From NCBI RefSeq assembly GCF_004004555.2, contig NZ_SACP01000008.1, positions 1-64,000 on the forward strand: a DNA stretch of 64,000 nt, in the 5' to 3' direction. Positions 44,155 to 54,064 of this stretch are shown here, one piece after another (the first letter of the stretch is position 1; the number at the start of each line of letters is the position of its first letter). The DNA is from Methylobacterium oryzihabitans. Its GTDB lineage: Bacteria; Pseudomonadota; Alphaproteobacteria; Rhizobiales; Beijerinckiaceae. The notes beneath the pieces were generated by a model that searched no databases, was not told the DNA's origin, and was given only the letters and a program-made list of their open reading frames with translations. The position numbers and the translations under genes are program-made.

Positions 44155-45216
44155 ATGACCGGAACGGCACTGATCGTGGGCGCGAGCGGCATCGTCGGCA
44201 GCGCCGCCGCAGATCTCCTGACGCGGGAGGGCTGGTCGGTCGCCGGCCTCGCCCGCCGGCCCGAGCCGCACGAGGGCGTGACGCCCGTCGCCGCCGACCT
44301 CCAGGATCCCGCCTCCCTCGACCGGGCGCTGGCGGGCCTGAACCCGACCCATGTCGTGCTGTCGACCTGGATGCGCCGGCCGACCGAGGCCGAGATGATC
44401 CGGGTCAACGGCGCGATGGTGCGCAACCTCCTCGACGCCCTGCGCCCGGCCGGCTCGGTGCGCCACGTCGCCCTGGTGACCGGGCTCAAGCACTATCTCG
44501 GCCCGTTCGAGGCCTACGGGAAGGGCGCCATGCCGCCGACGCCGTTCCGCGAGGAGCAGGGCCGGCTCGACGTCGAGAACTTCTACTACGCCCAGGAGGA
44601 CGAGGTGTTCTCGGCCGCCGCCCGCGACGGCTTCACCTGGAGCGTGCACCGGCCGCACACGATCATCGGCAAGGCGGTCGGCAACGCGATGAACATGGGC
44701 ACGACGCTCGCCGTCTACGCCACGCTCTGCCGCGAGACCGGGCGGCCGTTCCGCTTCCCCGGCTCGCCGCAGCAATGGAGCGGGCTCACCGACATGACCG
44801 ATGCGCGCCTGCTCGCCCGCCACCTGCTCTGGGCCTCGACCACCCCGGCGGCCGCGAACCACGACTTCAACGTCGTCGACGGCGACGTCTTCCGCTGGAG
44901 CTGGATGTGGGAGCGCATCGCCGGCTGGTTCGGCCTCGAGGCGGCGCCGTTCGACGGCACGGTGCAGCCGCTCGAGCGCCAGATGGCCGGGGACGGCCCG
45001 GCCTGGGCGGAGATCGCCGCCCGCCACGGCCTCGCCGAGCCGGATCTCGGGCGCCTCGCCTCGCCCTGGCACACCGACGCCGATCTCGGCCGCCCGTTCG
45101 AGGTCGTGACCGACATGAGCCGGAGCCGGCGCCTCGGCTTCACCGCCTACCAGCCCACCGACGACGCCTTCTTCGACCTGTTCGCGCGCCTGCGCCAGGA
45201 CCGGCTAATCCCGTGA
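44155..45216 (+). CDS. PRISE-type SDR reductase (progesterone 5-beta-reductase/iridoid synthase-like)
   Basis: A 353-residue NAD(P)H-dependent oxidoreductase. N-terminal dinucleotide motif LIVGASGIVGSA; TGLKHYLGPFE and NFYYAQEDEVF match the PRISE family, where the catalytic Lys and Tyr are in these segments. WSVHRPHTIIGKAVGNAMNMG is also characteristic. PRISE enzymes reduce enones with relaxed specificity. The stop TGA coincides with the first three bases of REP-like copy 6. AGCGAGGA lies about 5 bases before the ATG. Confidence 0.88.
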   Translation: MTGTALIVGASGIVGSAAADLLTREGWSVAGLARRPEPHEGVTPVAADLQDPASLDRALAGLNPTHVVLSTWMRRPTEAEMIRVNGAMVRNLLDALRPAGSVRHVALVTGLKHYLGPFEAYGKGAMPPTPFREEQGRLDVENFYYAQEDEVFSAAARDGFTWSVHRPHTIIGKAVGNAMNMGTTLAVYATLCRETGRPFRFPGSPQQWSGLTDMTDARLLARHLLWASTTPAAANHDFNVVDGDVFRWSWMWERIAGWFGLEAAPFDGTVQPLERQMAGDGPAWAEIAARHGLAEPDLGRLASPWHTDADLGRPFEVVTDMSRSRRLGFTAYQPTDDAFFDLFARLRQDRLIP

Positions 45217-45621
45217 TGCGATTGCCGGACGATCAGTTCCGAAAATCGCATCACGAGCCCGCGTGGCGCAGAGCAAAGCTCTGCGCGCGCCTGAGAGCCG
45301 TTTGACTCTCGATCTAGAGAAAAAGCTCCCCCTTTCCCGGACGACTGGAACGCAGTGGAAGGAGATCCGGGATCCAGCACAACAAGTCGCGAAGCGTCCA
45401 TACTCAGCGACAGTGCTGTCAGGCGGAGCCGCTTCGCGGCACATCTGACGTCTGGATCCCGGATCTCCTTCCGCTATCGCTCCAGTCGTCCGGGAAAGGG
45501 GTGCTTCGCGCGATAAATACCATGGACCATCGCTCAAACAGGCTCTGAGCGAGGCCGATTTTCGTATCACGAAAGCGGCCGCTTGCGGTCGCCTGAAGCG
45601 ATCCGTCGAAAATCGTATGAC
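45214..45621. repeat. REP-like element, copy 6, interrupted by a second palindromic insert
   Basis: The left part TGATGCGATTGCCGGACG...GAAAATCGCATCACGAGCCCGCG begins on the SDR stop codon. The right part GAGCGAGGCCGATTTTCG...GATCCGTCGAAAATCGTATGA completes the family pattern. About 230 bases of unrelated sequence separate them. The insert contains its own ~50-base inverted repeat (see separate entry). Confidence 0.8.
45328..45501. repeat. Large imperfect palindrome nested within REP-like copy 6
   Basis: The left arm 45328-45376 (CCCCCTTTCCCGGACGACTGG...GATCCGGGATCCAG) pairs with the right arm 45452-45501 over about 50 bases, with only a short mismatched patch (ACGCAGT versus GCGATAGC). A ~75-base spacer lies between. 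The size and symmetry suggest a miniature mobile element. No other copy was found in the window. Confidence 0.75.
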
Positions 45622-45864
45622 CACGATACAACCCGGAAACCGATCGGCAACGGTTCACGAGACCGTCACACCGCGCCGCTAAGCCGCTGCTCGGCTGCGG
45701 CCGGGCTCCGGTCCGGGTCTCGCGGCCGGGGCCGACGGCCGGCCTGGGCCGGACCGGACCCGCGACCCGCTTCCTCTGCCGCCGTCCCGCCGTGGGATCG
45801 GGGTCTCCGGCCGTGCCGGGGCCGCCGCGCCCCTGCGCCTGCCTGCCGCCAAGGGCCCGCCGCG
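45622..45864 (+). other. Leader region of the RTX nucleotidase gene
   Basis: About 240 bases of high-GC sequence after repeat copy 6. It should carry the promoter of the 45865 gene. No clear signal seen. The open frame that runs through it in phase with the gene lacks similarity. Confidence 0.35.
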
Positions 45865-48816
45865 ATGACCTACTCGCTCCAGATCCTGCACGCCTCCGAC
45901 TGGGAGGCCGGCCTCCTGGCGACCCGGCGGGCCGCCAACTTCGCCGCCATCGTCGACAAGCTCGAGGATGCGGTCCCGAACTCGATCACACTCTCGACCG
46001 GCGACGGCTGGATCCCGAGCCCGTTCTTCATCGCCGGCGCCGACCCGCAGCTCGCCGCGACCTACAACGGCGTCTACAACCAGCTCTACGGGCTGAGCGG
46101 CACGGGCGCCTATTCGCGCCTCGCCGCCTCGGTCGGCCGGGCCGACGTCACGATCCAGAACATCATCGGCGTCCAGGCCGCGGTGTTCGGCAACCACGAG
46201 TTCGATTCCGGCCCGACCGAGGTCGCCAACATCATCGGGGCCAATCTCGGCTCGGCGGCCGGCGTGGCCGACGACACCTGGGTCGGGGCGCAGTTCCCCT
46301 ACCTGTCGGTGAACCTGAACTTCTCCAACGAGCCGGCCCTGTCCGGCCTCGTCAACCCGAACGTGTCGCCCGCGACCTTCGCGCAGACCGGGCCGGCCTC
46401 GACCCAGACCGGCACCGGCGCCGACAAGATCGCCAGGTCGACGGTCATCACCGAGAACGGCGAGCAGATCGCCTTCATCGGCGCCACGACCCAGCTCGAG
46501 CCGCTGCTCACCTCGCTCGGCCGCGTCACCCTCGACGGCTTCACCGGCCGCGACGAGATCGCGCTGCTGGCCGAGCAGATCAACGCCGAGGTCGACCGGG
46601 TGCTGGCCGCCAATCCCGGCCTCAACAAGGTCATCGTCGGCACCCACCTGCAGCAGCTCGCCAACGAGCAGGCGCTCGCCCCGCTCCTGCGCAACGTCGA
46701 CGTGCTGATCGGCGGCGGCTCGCACACCCTGCTGTCGGATTCCGACGACCGGCTCCTGCCCGGCGACACCAGCGGCGGCGCCTACCCGCATGTCTTCACC
46801 AACGCCAGCGGCCAGCCGCTGCTGCTGGTCAACACCGCCTCCGAATACGCCTATGTCGGCCGCCTGAACCTCACCTTCGACGATGCCGGCGTCGTCATCC
46901 CGGGCTCGGTCGACCCGGCCACCAGCGGGGCGGTGGCGGTCGACGACACCACCGTCGCGGCCCTCTACGGCTCGACCGCCGCGGCCTTCACCCCGGGCAG
47001 CAAGGGATACCTCGTGCGCGAGGTGATCGAGGGCCTGGACGCCGACAACGACGGCGTGCAGGAGACCGCCGGCATCGCCGACGTGATCCGCCAGCAGGAC
47101 GGCAACATCCTCGGCCGCACCGGTGTCTACCTCGAGGGCCGCCGCGGCGAGGTCCGCACCGAGGAGACCAACCTCGGCGACCTCTCGGCCGACGCCAACC
47201 TCTGGTACGCCCGGCAGTACGACGACAGCGTGCTGGTCTCGATCAAGAACGGCGGCGGGATCCGCGACTCGATCGGCTCGTTCTCGACCGCCGGCGGCGG
47301 CACCACCGAATTGCCGCCCGCGGCCAACCCCGAGGCCGGCAAGCAGGCCGGCGACATCTCGCAGCTCGACGTCACCAACTCCCTGCGCTTCAACAACGCG
47401 CTCGCGGTCGTCACCCTGACGGCCTCCGAGCTGGAGCGGGTGCTGGAGCACGGCGTGGCGGCGGTCGCGCCCGGCGCGACCCCGGGCCAGTTCGCCCAGG
47501 TCGGCGGCCTCTCGTTCTCCTACGACGCCACCCGCCAGTCCCAGACCCTCGACGTCAACGGCGTCGTCACCCGCGAGGGCCAGCGCATCGTCTCGGCGGC
47601 GATCATCGATGCCGGCGGCGACGTGATCGACACCCTCGTCCGCGACGGGCAGATCGTCGGCGATCCGAACCGCAGGATCCGCGCCGTCACCCTCGACTTC
47701 CTGGCGACCCCGACCAGCACCGCCCCCGGCCTCGGCGGCGACAACTACCCGCTGCCGGCCTACGGCGAGGACAAGGTCGCGCTGCGCACCGCGACCCCGT
47801 CGTCACTGCCCGACACCGAGACCTTCGCGGCCCAGGGCACCGAGCAGGACGCCCTGGCCGAGTACCTCAAGGCGTTCCACGCCGTCACGCCCTACGGCAC
47901 CGCCGACACCGCCCCGGCCGGCGACCTGCGCATCCAGAACCTCGCCACGCGGGCCGACACCGTGCTGGCGGTCCGGCCCGGCGAGCGGATCGACGGCGGC
48001 GACGCCGTCGACACCCTCGCGGGCACCGCCGGCAACGACTACCTCTCGGGCCTCGGCGGCGACGACATCCTCGACGGGGCGGCCGGCGCCGACCTGCTGT
48101 TCGGCGATGCCGGCAACGACCGGGTCAACGGCGGCACCGGCAACGACAGCCTGCGCGGCTTCTTCGGCAACGACACGCTGTTCGGCGAGCTCGGCAACGA
48201 TTTCATCGACGGCGAGCAGGACGACGACTTCATCGGTGCCGGCGCGGGCGACGACTACGCCTCGGGCAACGTCGGCAACGACGCGGTCTACGGCGAGATC
48301 GGCAACGACACGCTGTTCGGCGATGCCGGCGACGATTATGTCGACGGCGGCACCGGCAACGACCAGATGCGCGGCTATTTCGGCCGCGACACCCTCGTGG
48401 GCGGGAGCGGCGACGACGCGCTCTACGGCGAGCAGGACGACGACAGCCTCGATGCCGGCGCCGGCAACGACGGGCTGTCCGGCGGCTCGGGCAACGACAC
48501 GCTGCTGGGCGGCGCGGGCGACGACCTGCTGTTCGGCAACGCGGGCAACGACGACCTCACCGGCGGCGCCGGCCGGGACATCTTCGCCTTCGGCCGCGGC
48601 GACGGCCTCGACCTGATCCGCGACTTCGTCGCCTCCGGCGCCGAGGCCGACGTGATCGCCTTCAACGGCGGCGTGTTCGCGGATGTCGCGGCCCTGCAGG
48701 CGGCCTCGCGGCAGGAGGGCGCCGACACGGTCATCACCCTCGACGCCGACACCCGCGTCACGATCCAGGGCGTCTCCCTGGCCTCGCTCGGCGCGGCGAG
48801 CTTCACCTTCGGGTGA
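45865..48816 (+). CDS. RTX-type secreted 5'-nucleotidase / cyclic phosphodiesterase
   Basis: A 983-residue protein. The N-terminal calcineurin-like domain has LQILHASDWE, GDGWIPSP and GNHEFDSG (109-116). The 5'-nucleotidase C-terminal domain follows (residues ~420-650: VSIKNGGGIRDSI, LRFNNALAVVTLTASEL). Residues ~711-905 hold many GGxGxDxLxG-type nonapeptide repeats that bind calcium, then a C-terminal AFGRGDGLDLIRDF segment. There is no N-terminal signal peptide, and RTX repeats imply export by a type I system, whose genes are not in the window. The likely role is extracellular phosphate or nucleotide scavenging. ATG 45865 begins conserved sequence. Confidence 0.92.
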   Translation: MTYSLQILHASDWEAGLLATRRAANFAAIVDKLEDAVPNSITLSTGDGWIPSPFFIAGADPQLAATYNGVYNQLYGLSGTGAYSRLAASVGRADVTIQNIIGVQAAVFGNHEFDSGPTEVANIIGANLGSAAGVADDTWVGAQFPYLSVNLNFSNEPALSGLVNPNVSPATFAQTGPASTQTGTGADKIARSTVITENGEQIAFIGATTQLEPLLTSLGRVTLDGFTGRDEIALLAEQINAEVDRVLAANPGLNKVIVGTHLQQLANEQALAPLLRNVDVLIGGGSHTLLSDSDDRLLPGDTSGGAYPHVFTNASGQPLLLVNTASEYAYVGRLNLTFDDAGVVIPGSVDPATSGAVAVDDTTVAALYGSTAAAFTPGSKGYLVREVIEGLDADNDGVQETAGIADVIRQQDGNILGRTGVYLEGRRGEVRTEETNLGDLSADANLWYARQYDDSVLVSIKNGGGIRDSIGSFSTAGGGTTELPPAANPEAGKQAGDISQLDVTNSLRFNNALAVVTLTASELERVLEHGVAAVAPGATPGQFAQVGGLSFSYDATRQSQTLDVNGVVTREGQRIVSAAIIDAGGDVIDTLVRDGQIVGDPNRRIRAVTLDFLATPTSTAPGLGGDNYPLPAYGEDKVALRTATPSSLPDTETFAAQGTEQDALAEYLKAFHAVTPYGTADTAPAGDLRIQNLATRADTVLAVRPGERIDGGDAVDTLAGTAGNDYLSGLGGDDILDGAAGADLLFGDAGNDRVNGGTGNDSLRGFFGNDTLFGELGNDFIDGEQDDDFIGAGAGDDYASGNVGNDAVYGEIGNDTLFGDAGDDYVDGGTGNDQMRGYFGRDTLVGGSGDDALYGEQDDDSLDAGAGNDGLSGGSGNDTLLGGAGDDLLFGNAGNDDLTGGAGRDIFAFGRGDGLDLIRDFVASGAEADVIAFNGGVFADVAALQAASRQEGADTVITLDADTRVTIQGVSLASLGAASFTFG

Positions 48817-48854
48817 GCGAAGGGGTTCCCAACCGACTGACCAGCCAAGAAAAT

Positions 48855-49028
48855 CTTGAGCGCGGGATCCCCTCTCCCGAGTGGGAGAGGGGGTAGGGGT
48901 GAGGGTGGCTCGGGTTCAGGATTAGACTCGCCCGTCGAGCTGCCCAGCTCAACCATCCTGGGTCATTGCGGAGGCCAAGCCACCCTCACCCCCGGCCCCT
49001 CTCCCAATCGGGAGAGGGGAGGCGCGCC
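48855..49028. repeat. Dispersed CCCTCTCCC palindromic repeat, copy B
   Basis: CTTGAGCGCGGGATCCCCTCTCCCGAGTGGGAGAGGG... to ...CCCCTCTCCCAATCGGGAGAGGGGAGGCGCGCC. Same left half as copy A at 18761 (over 25 identical bases) and the same CACCCTCACCCC block. Located between the RTX gene and moxR. The remaining ~250 bases to moxR hold no gene. Confidence 0.85.
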
Positions 49029-49279
49029 CCTTCTGCTCCCCAGCCAGCCTTGCCACTCAGGAAACGGAGACCGGCTTCTTTCAGAAAGCCCCGGCCTTCG
49101 GCTGAGAACGCCCCCACGACGACCGCCGCCCCTCCGGGCGGCGTTCGCCTTTCGGCCGAAGCCGGTCCGATGCCCGCCTGCGTCGTCTCGCCGACCTTGC
49201 CAGGGCGGTGCCAAGGGTTCCACACTCGCCCTTCGTCCCCGGCCCCGGGCCGGCGGCGAGGCAGCCAGAGGAACCCCGC

Positions 49280-50290
<1,011 letters not shown>

Positions 50291-50296
50291 CCCCGG

Positions 50297-51211
50297 ATGG
50301 CGACCACGCGCGTTCTCGAGCCGGCGGCCCGCACGCCCGGGCGGCGCGAGACCGAAGGGGCGCTGACGCTCGCCGAGCGGATGCCGCGCCTGATCCTCGA
50401 GGCCCGCCGCGTCGCCGCGACCCTCGCGCACGGCCTGCACGGCCGCCGCCGCGCCGGCCCCGGCGAGAGCTTCTGGCAGTTCCGGCCCTTCGTCGCCGGC
50501 GAGGCGGCCGGCCGGATCGACTGGCGCCGCTCGGCCCGCGACGACCGGCTCTACGTCCGCGAGCGCGAGTGGGAGGCGGCCCACAACGTCTGGATCTGGA
50601 TCGACCGCTCGGCCTCGATGGGCTTCGTCTCCCATCTCGCCGGGGCCTCGAAGGTCGAGCGCGCCCTGGTGCTGGGTCTCGCGCTCGCCGACGCCTTCGT
50701 GGGCGCCGGCGAGCGGGTCGGCCTGCTCGGCCTGTCGCGTCCGCGCGCCGCCCGCACCATCGTCGAGCGGATGGCCGAGGACCTCACCGGCGACCGCGCC
50801 GGCCTCGCCGAGGACCTGCCGCCGAAGGCGCCCGTCGCGCGCTTCGACGAGGTGCTGCTGATCGGCGACTTCCTCAGCCCCCTCGACACCCTGCGCGAGG
50901 CGGTGGCCGGCATCGCGGCCTCGGGCTGCCGCGGCCACCTCGCGATGATCGTCGACCCGGTCGAGGAGACGTTTCCCTTCGCGGGCCAGGCCGAGCTGCG
51001 CGACCTCGAGGCCGGGCTGGTGCTGCGGGTCGGCGATGCCGGCGCCTGGGGCGACGCCTATCGCCGGCGCATCCTCGCCCACCGCGACGGCCTCGCCGAG
51101 ATCGTCCGCGCCCATGGCTGGACCCTGACCCTCCACCGCACCGACCGCCCGGCGAGCGAGGCGGCGATGCGCCTCGTGACGCTCGTCGCCGCCGCCCGCG
51201 GCGCGGCCTGA
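50297..51211 (+). CDS. DUF58 domain protein
   Basis: A 304-residue protein. The DUF58 signature [38 protein letters not shown] spans residues 56-93; only short parts are needed to recognise it, such as GRIDWRRSA. The C-terminal half is VWA-like ([12 protein letters not shown], a DxSxS metal site). DUF58 proteins partner with MoxR ATPases. No membrane segment. It starts six bases after moxR and is followed closely by the DUF4159 gene. Confidence 0.92.
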   Translation: MATTRVLEPAARTPGRRETEGALTLAERMPRLILEARRVAATLAHGLHGRRRAGPGESFWQFRPFVAGEAAGRIDWRRSARDDRLYVREREWEAAHNVWIWIDRSASMGFVSHLAGASKVERALVLGLALADAFVGAGERVGLLGLSRPRAARTIVERMAEDLTGDRAGLAEDLPPKAPVARFDEVLLIGDFLSPLDTLREAVAGIAASGCRGHLAMIVDPVEETFPFAGQAELRDLEAGLVLRVGDAGAWGDAYRRRILAHRDGLAEIVRAHGWTLTLHRTDRPASEAAMRLVTLVAAARGAA

Positions 51212-51221
51212 GGAGGGCGCG

Positions 51222-54038
51222 ATGCTCGGATTGCCCCTCAGCTTCGCCGCTCCCCTGGCCCTCGTCGCCCTCGTCGCCCTGCCGGCCCTGTGGTGGCTGC
51301 TGCGGGTGACGCCGCCGCAGCCGAAGCGCATCGACTTCCCGCCGCTTCGCATCCTCGCCGACCTGCTGCCGGAGCGCGAGACGCCGGCCCGCACGCCGCC
51401 CTGGCTGCTGATCCTGCGCCTGCTCGCCGCCGCCTGCCTGATCCTCGCGGTGTCCGGCCCGATCTGGAACCCGGCCGCCTCGGGCGTCGGCGACGGGCGC
51501 ACGCCGCTCCTCCTGATCCTCGACAACGGCGCCACCGCCGCCCACGACTGGCGCGCCCGCGCCCGGGTCGCCGCCGACGAGGTCGAGGCCGCCGCCCGCA
51601 GCGGCCGGCCGGTCGCGGTGCTCGCCACCGCCGCCCTGCCCGCCGGCCTCGAAGCCGGCGGACCCGGCGCCGCCCTCGACCGGCTGCGCGCCGTGCAGCC
51701 CCAGCCGCATCTCGCCGACCGCGACGCCCACCTGCCGGCGATCGCCGCCTTCCTGGAGCGCAACCCCGGCAGCGCCGTCGCGTGGATCGGCGACGGCATC
51801 GCGGGCGCGGGCGAGGAGAGGTTCCCCGCCGGCCTCGCCGAGGCGGTGTCGCGCACCGGCGCGGCGCTGACGGTCCTGCGCGCCGAGCGCCCTCCGGCCC
51901 TGGCGCTGGCCGGACCCGAGGGCGCCGGCGGACGCCTCGGGGTCCGGGTCCTGCGCGCGGTGCCGAACGGCCGCGACACCGGGCTGGTCCGCGCCCTCGA
52001 CGCCAAGGGTCTGCCGCTGGCCGAGGCCGCCTACGCCTTCGCGCCCGACGCCACCGAGGCGGAGGTCGGCTTCGACCTGCCGGTGGAGATCCGCAACGGC
52101 ATCGCCCGGATCGAGGTCGCGGCCGAGCATTCCGCCGCCGGGGTGGTGCTCGCCGACGAGCGCGGTCGGCGGCGCCGGGTCGGCCTCGTCTTCGGCGGCA
52201 CCAGCGATCAGGCCCAGCCCTTGCTTTCGCCGGTCTACTATCTGTCGCGGGCGCTGTCGCCCTTCGCCGACGTGCAGGAGCCGCGCGGCGGCCGCGGCGT
52301 CGCCGAGGCGATCAACCAGATGCTCGACGCCCAGGTCTCGGTCCTGATGCTCGCCGATGTCGGCGCCCTCGACCCGGCGGCGCAGGAGCGCGTCGCGGCC
52401 TTCGTCCAGAAGGGCGGGATGCTGGTGCGCTTCGCCGGCCCGCGACTCGCCGCCGGCAGCGACGACCTCGTGCCGGTGCGCCTGCGCCGCGGCGGCCGGG
52501 TGCTCGGCGGCACGCTGTCCTGGGATTCCCCGCGCACCCTGGCGCCCTTCGCCGCCGAGAGCCCGTTCTCCGGGCTGAAGCCGCCGGCCGATATCGGCGT
52601 GCGCCGCCAGATCCTCGCCGAGCCGGACGGCGAACTCGCCCGCCGCACCTGGGCCGCGCTCCAGGACGGCACGCCGATCGTCACCGCGGCCAAGCGCGGG
52701 GAGGGCCTCGTGGTGCTGTTCCACGTCACCGCCGACACCAACTGGTCGAACCTGCCGCTCTCCGGCCTGTTCGTGGACATGCTGCGCCGCACGCTCGCCC
52801 TCGCCGGCACCGGCCCGGCCGGCGCCGCCCCCGGCGGCGGGCCGCCGCCGGTCCTGGCGCCGCGCCTCGCCCTCGACGGCACCGGCGCCTTCGTGGCGCC
52901 GCCCGCCACCGCCCGCGCCGTGCCGGCGACCTACACCGAGCGGGCCACCGCCGAGCATCCGCCGGGCTTCTACGGCCCGGTCGATGGCGGGCTCGCGGTC
53001 AACGCCCTGCGCCCCGACGACCGCCTGCGCCCGCTCGACGTCTCGGCCCTAGCCGGCGCGCGCTTCGCCGGCCTCGAACAGGCCGGGATGCGCGACCTGC
53101 GCGGCGGGTTCTTCCTCGCGGCGCTGGCGCTCCTCGCCCTCGACACCCTGGCGAGCCTGTGGCTCGGCGGCTTCCTCGGCCTCGCCCTGGCGCGGCTGCG
53201 CCGGCCGGCCGCCGCCCTGATCCTCGCCGGCCTCGCCCTCGCGGCGGCGGGGCCGGAGGCGGCCCGCGCCCAGGCCCCGGCGGCGAACCGGCCGAACGGC
53301 ATCGAGTCGGCGCTCGCCACCCGGCTCGCCTACGTCGTCACCGGCGACGCCGCCGTCGACGACACCAGCCGGGCCGGCCTGACCGGCCTGACCCAGATGC
53401 TGGCGAGCCGCACCGCCCTCGAACCCGGCGAGCCCGCCGGGATCGACCCGGCCAAGGACGAGCTCGCCTTCTACCCGCTGATCTACTGGCCGGTCGTCGC
53501 CGGCCGCCCGCAGCCGGGCGAGGCGGCGATCCGGCGCATCGACGCCTTCATGCGCAACGGCGGTACGGTGATCTTCGACACCCGCGACGCGATGACCGCC
53601 CGGCCCGGCGGCCCGCCGACGCCCGAGGCGCTGGCGCTCCAGCGCATGCTCGCGACCCTGGAGGTGCCGGAACTCGAGCCGGTGCCCCGCGACCACGTGC
53701 TCACCAAGGCGTTCTACCTCGTCGACACCTTCCCGGGCCGCTACGCCAACGGCCAGACCTGGGTCGAGGCCCTGCCGCCGGCCGGCGACGGCGCCGAGCG
53801 CCGCCCGGCCCGGGCCGGCGACGGCGTCTCGCCGATCATCATCACGGGCAACGACCTCGCCTCGGCCTGGGCCGTCGGCCGCCGCGGCGAGGCGCTGTTT
53901 CCCCTCGTCGGCGGCGATCCGCGCCAGCGCGAGATGGCGTTCCGCGGCGGGGTCAACATGATGATGTACGCCCTGACCGGGAACTACAAAGCCGATCAGG
54001 TCCACGTCCCGGCCCTGCTGGAGCGGCTGGGGCAGTGA
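51222..54038 (+). CDS. Large membrane protein with BatA-like N-terminus and DUF4159 C-terminus
   Basis: A 938-residue inner-membrane protein. The N-terminal ~80 residues have two hydrophobic helices and the BatA-type [17 protein letters not shown]. The middle contains VWA-like and gatase-like segments ([12 protein letters not shown] region). Two more hydrophobic stretches occur around residues 630-680, and the C-terminal ~240 residues ([20 protein letters not shown], then [22 protein letters not shown]) are DUF4159. Third gene of the MoxR cluster; it may be an envelope-spanning effector of the complex. GGAGGG precedes the ATG. Confidence 0.9.
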   Translation: MLGLPLSFAAPLALVALVALPALWWLLRVTPPQPKRIDFPPLRILADLLPERETPARTPPWLLILRLLAAACLILAVSGPIWNPAASGVGDGRTPLLLILDNGATAAHDWRARARVAADEVEAAARSGRPVAVLATAALPAGLEAGGPGAALDRLRAVQPQPHLADRDAHLPAIAAFLERNPGSAVAWIGDGIAGAGEERFPAGLAEAVSRTGAALTVLRAERPPALALAGPEGAGGRLGVRVLRAVPNGRDTGLVRALDAKGLPLAEAAYAFAPDATEAEVGFDLPVEIRNGIARIEVAAEHSAAGVVLADERGRRRRVGLVFGGTSDQAQPLLSPVYYLSRALSPFADVQEPRGGRGVAEAINQMLDAQVSVLMLADVGALDPAAQERVAAFVQKGGMLVRFAGPRLAAGSDDLVPVRLRRGGRVLGGTLSWDSPRTLAPFAAESPFSGLKPPADIGVRRQILAEPDGELARRTWAALQDGTPIVTAAKRGEGLVVLFHVTADTNWSNLPLSGLFVDMLRRTLALAGTGPAGAAPGGGPPPVLAPRLALDGTGAFVAPPATARAVPATYTERATAEHPPGFYGPVDGGLAVNALRPDDRLRPLDVSALAGARFAGLEQAGMRDLRGGFFLAALALLALDTLASLWLGGFLGLALARLRRPAAALILAGLALAAAGPEAARAQAPAANRPNGIESALATRLAYVVTGDAAVDDTSRAGLTGLTQMLASRTALEPGEPAGIDPAKDELAFYPLIYWPVVAGRPQPGEAAIRRIDAFMRNGGTVIFDTRDAMTARPGGPPTPEALALQRMLATLEVPELEPVPRDHVLTKAFYLVDTFPGRYANGQTWVEALPPAGDGAERRPARAGDGVSPIIITGNDLASAWAVGRRGEALFPLVGGDPRQREMAFRGGVNMMMYALTGNYKADQVHVPALLERLGQ

Positions 54039-54064
54039 CGATGTCGCGTCCCTGAGGAGAGTCC

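Noticed and set aside
48000..48560. Periodic sequence resembling a direct-repeat or CRISPR-like array
   Set aside because: The period is that of coding RTX nonapeptides within the nucleotidase gene; spacing is in phase and units are variable.
45792..48896. A 1034-codon plus-strand frame overlapping the RTX nucleotidase
   Set aside because: Arg/Pro-rich frame-shifted reading of the real gene; the 45865 frame has all the motifs.
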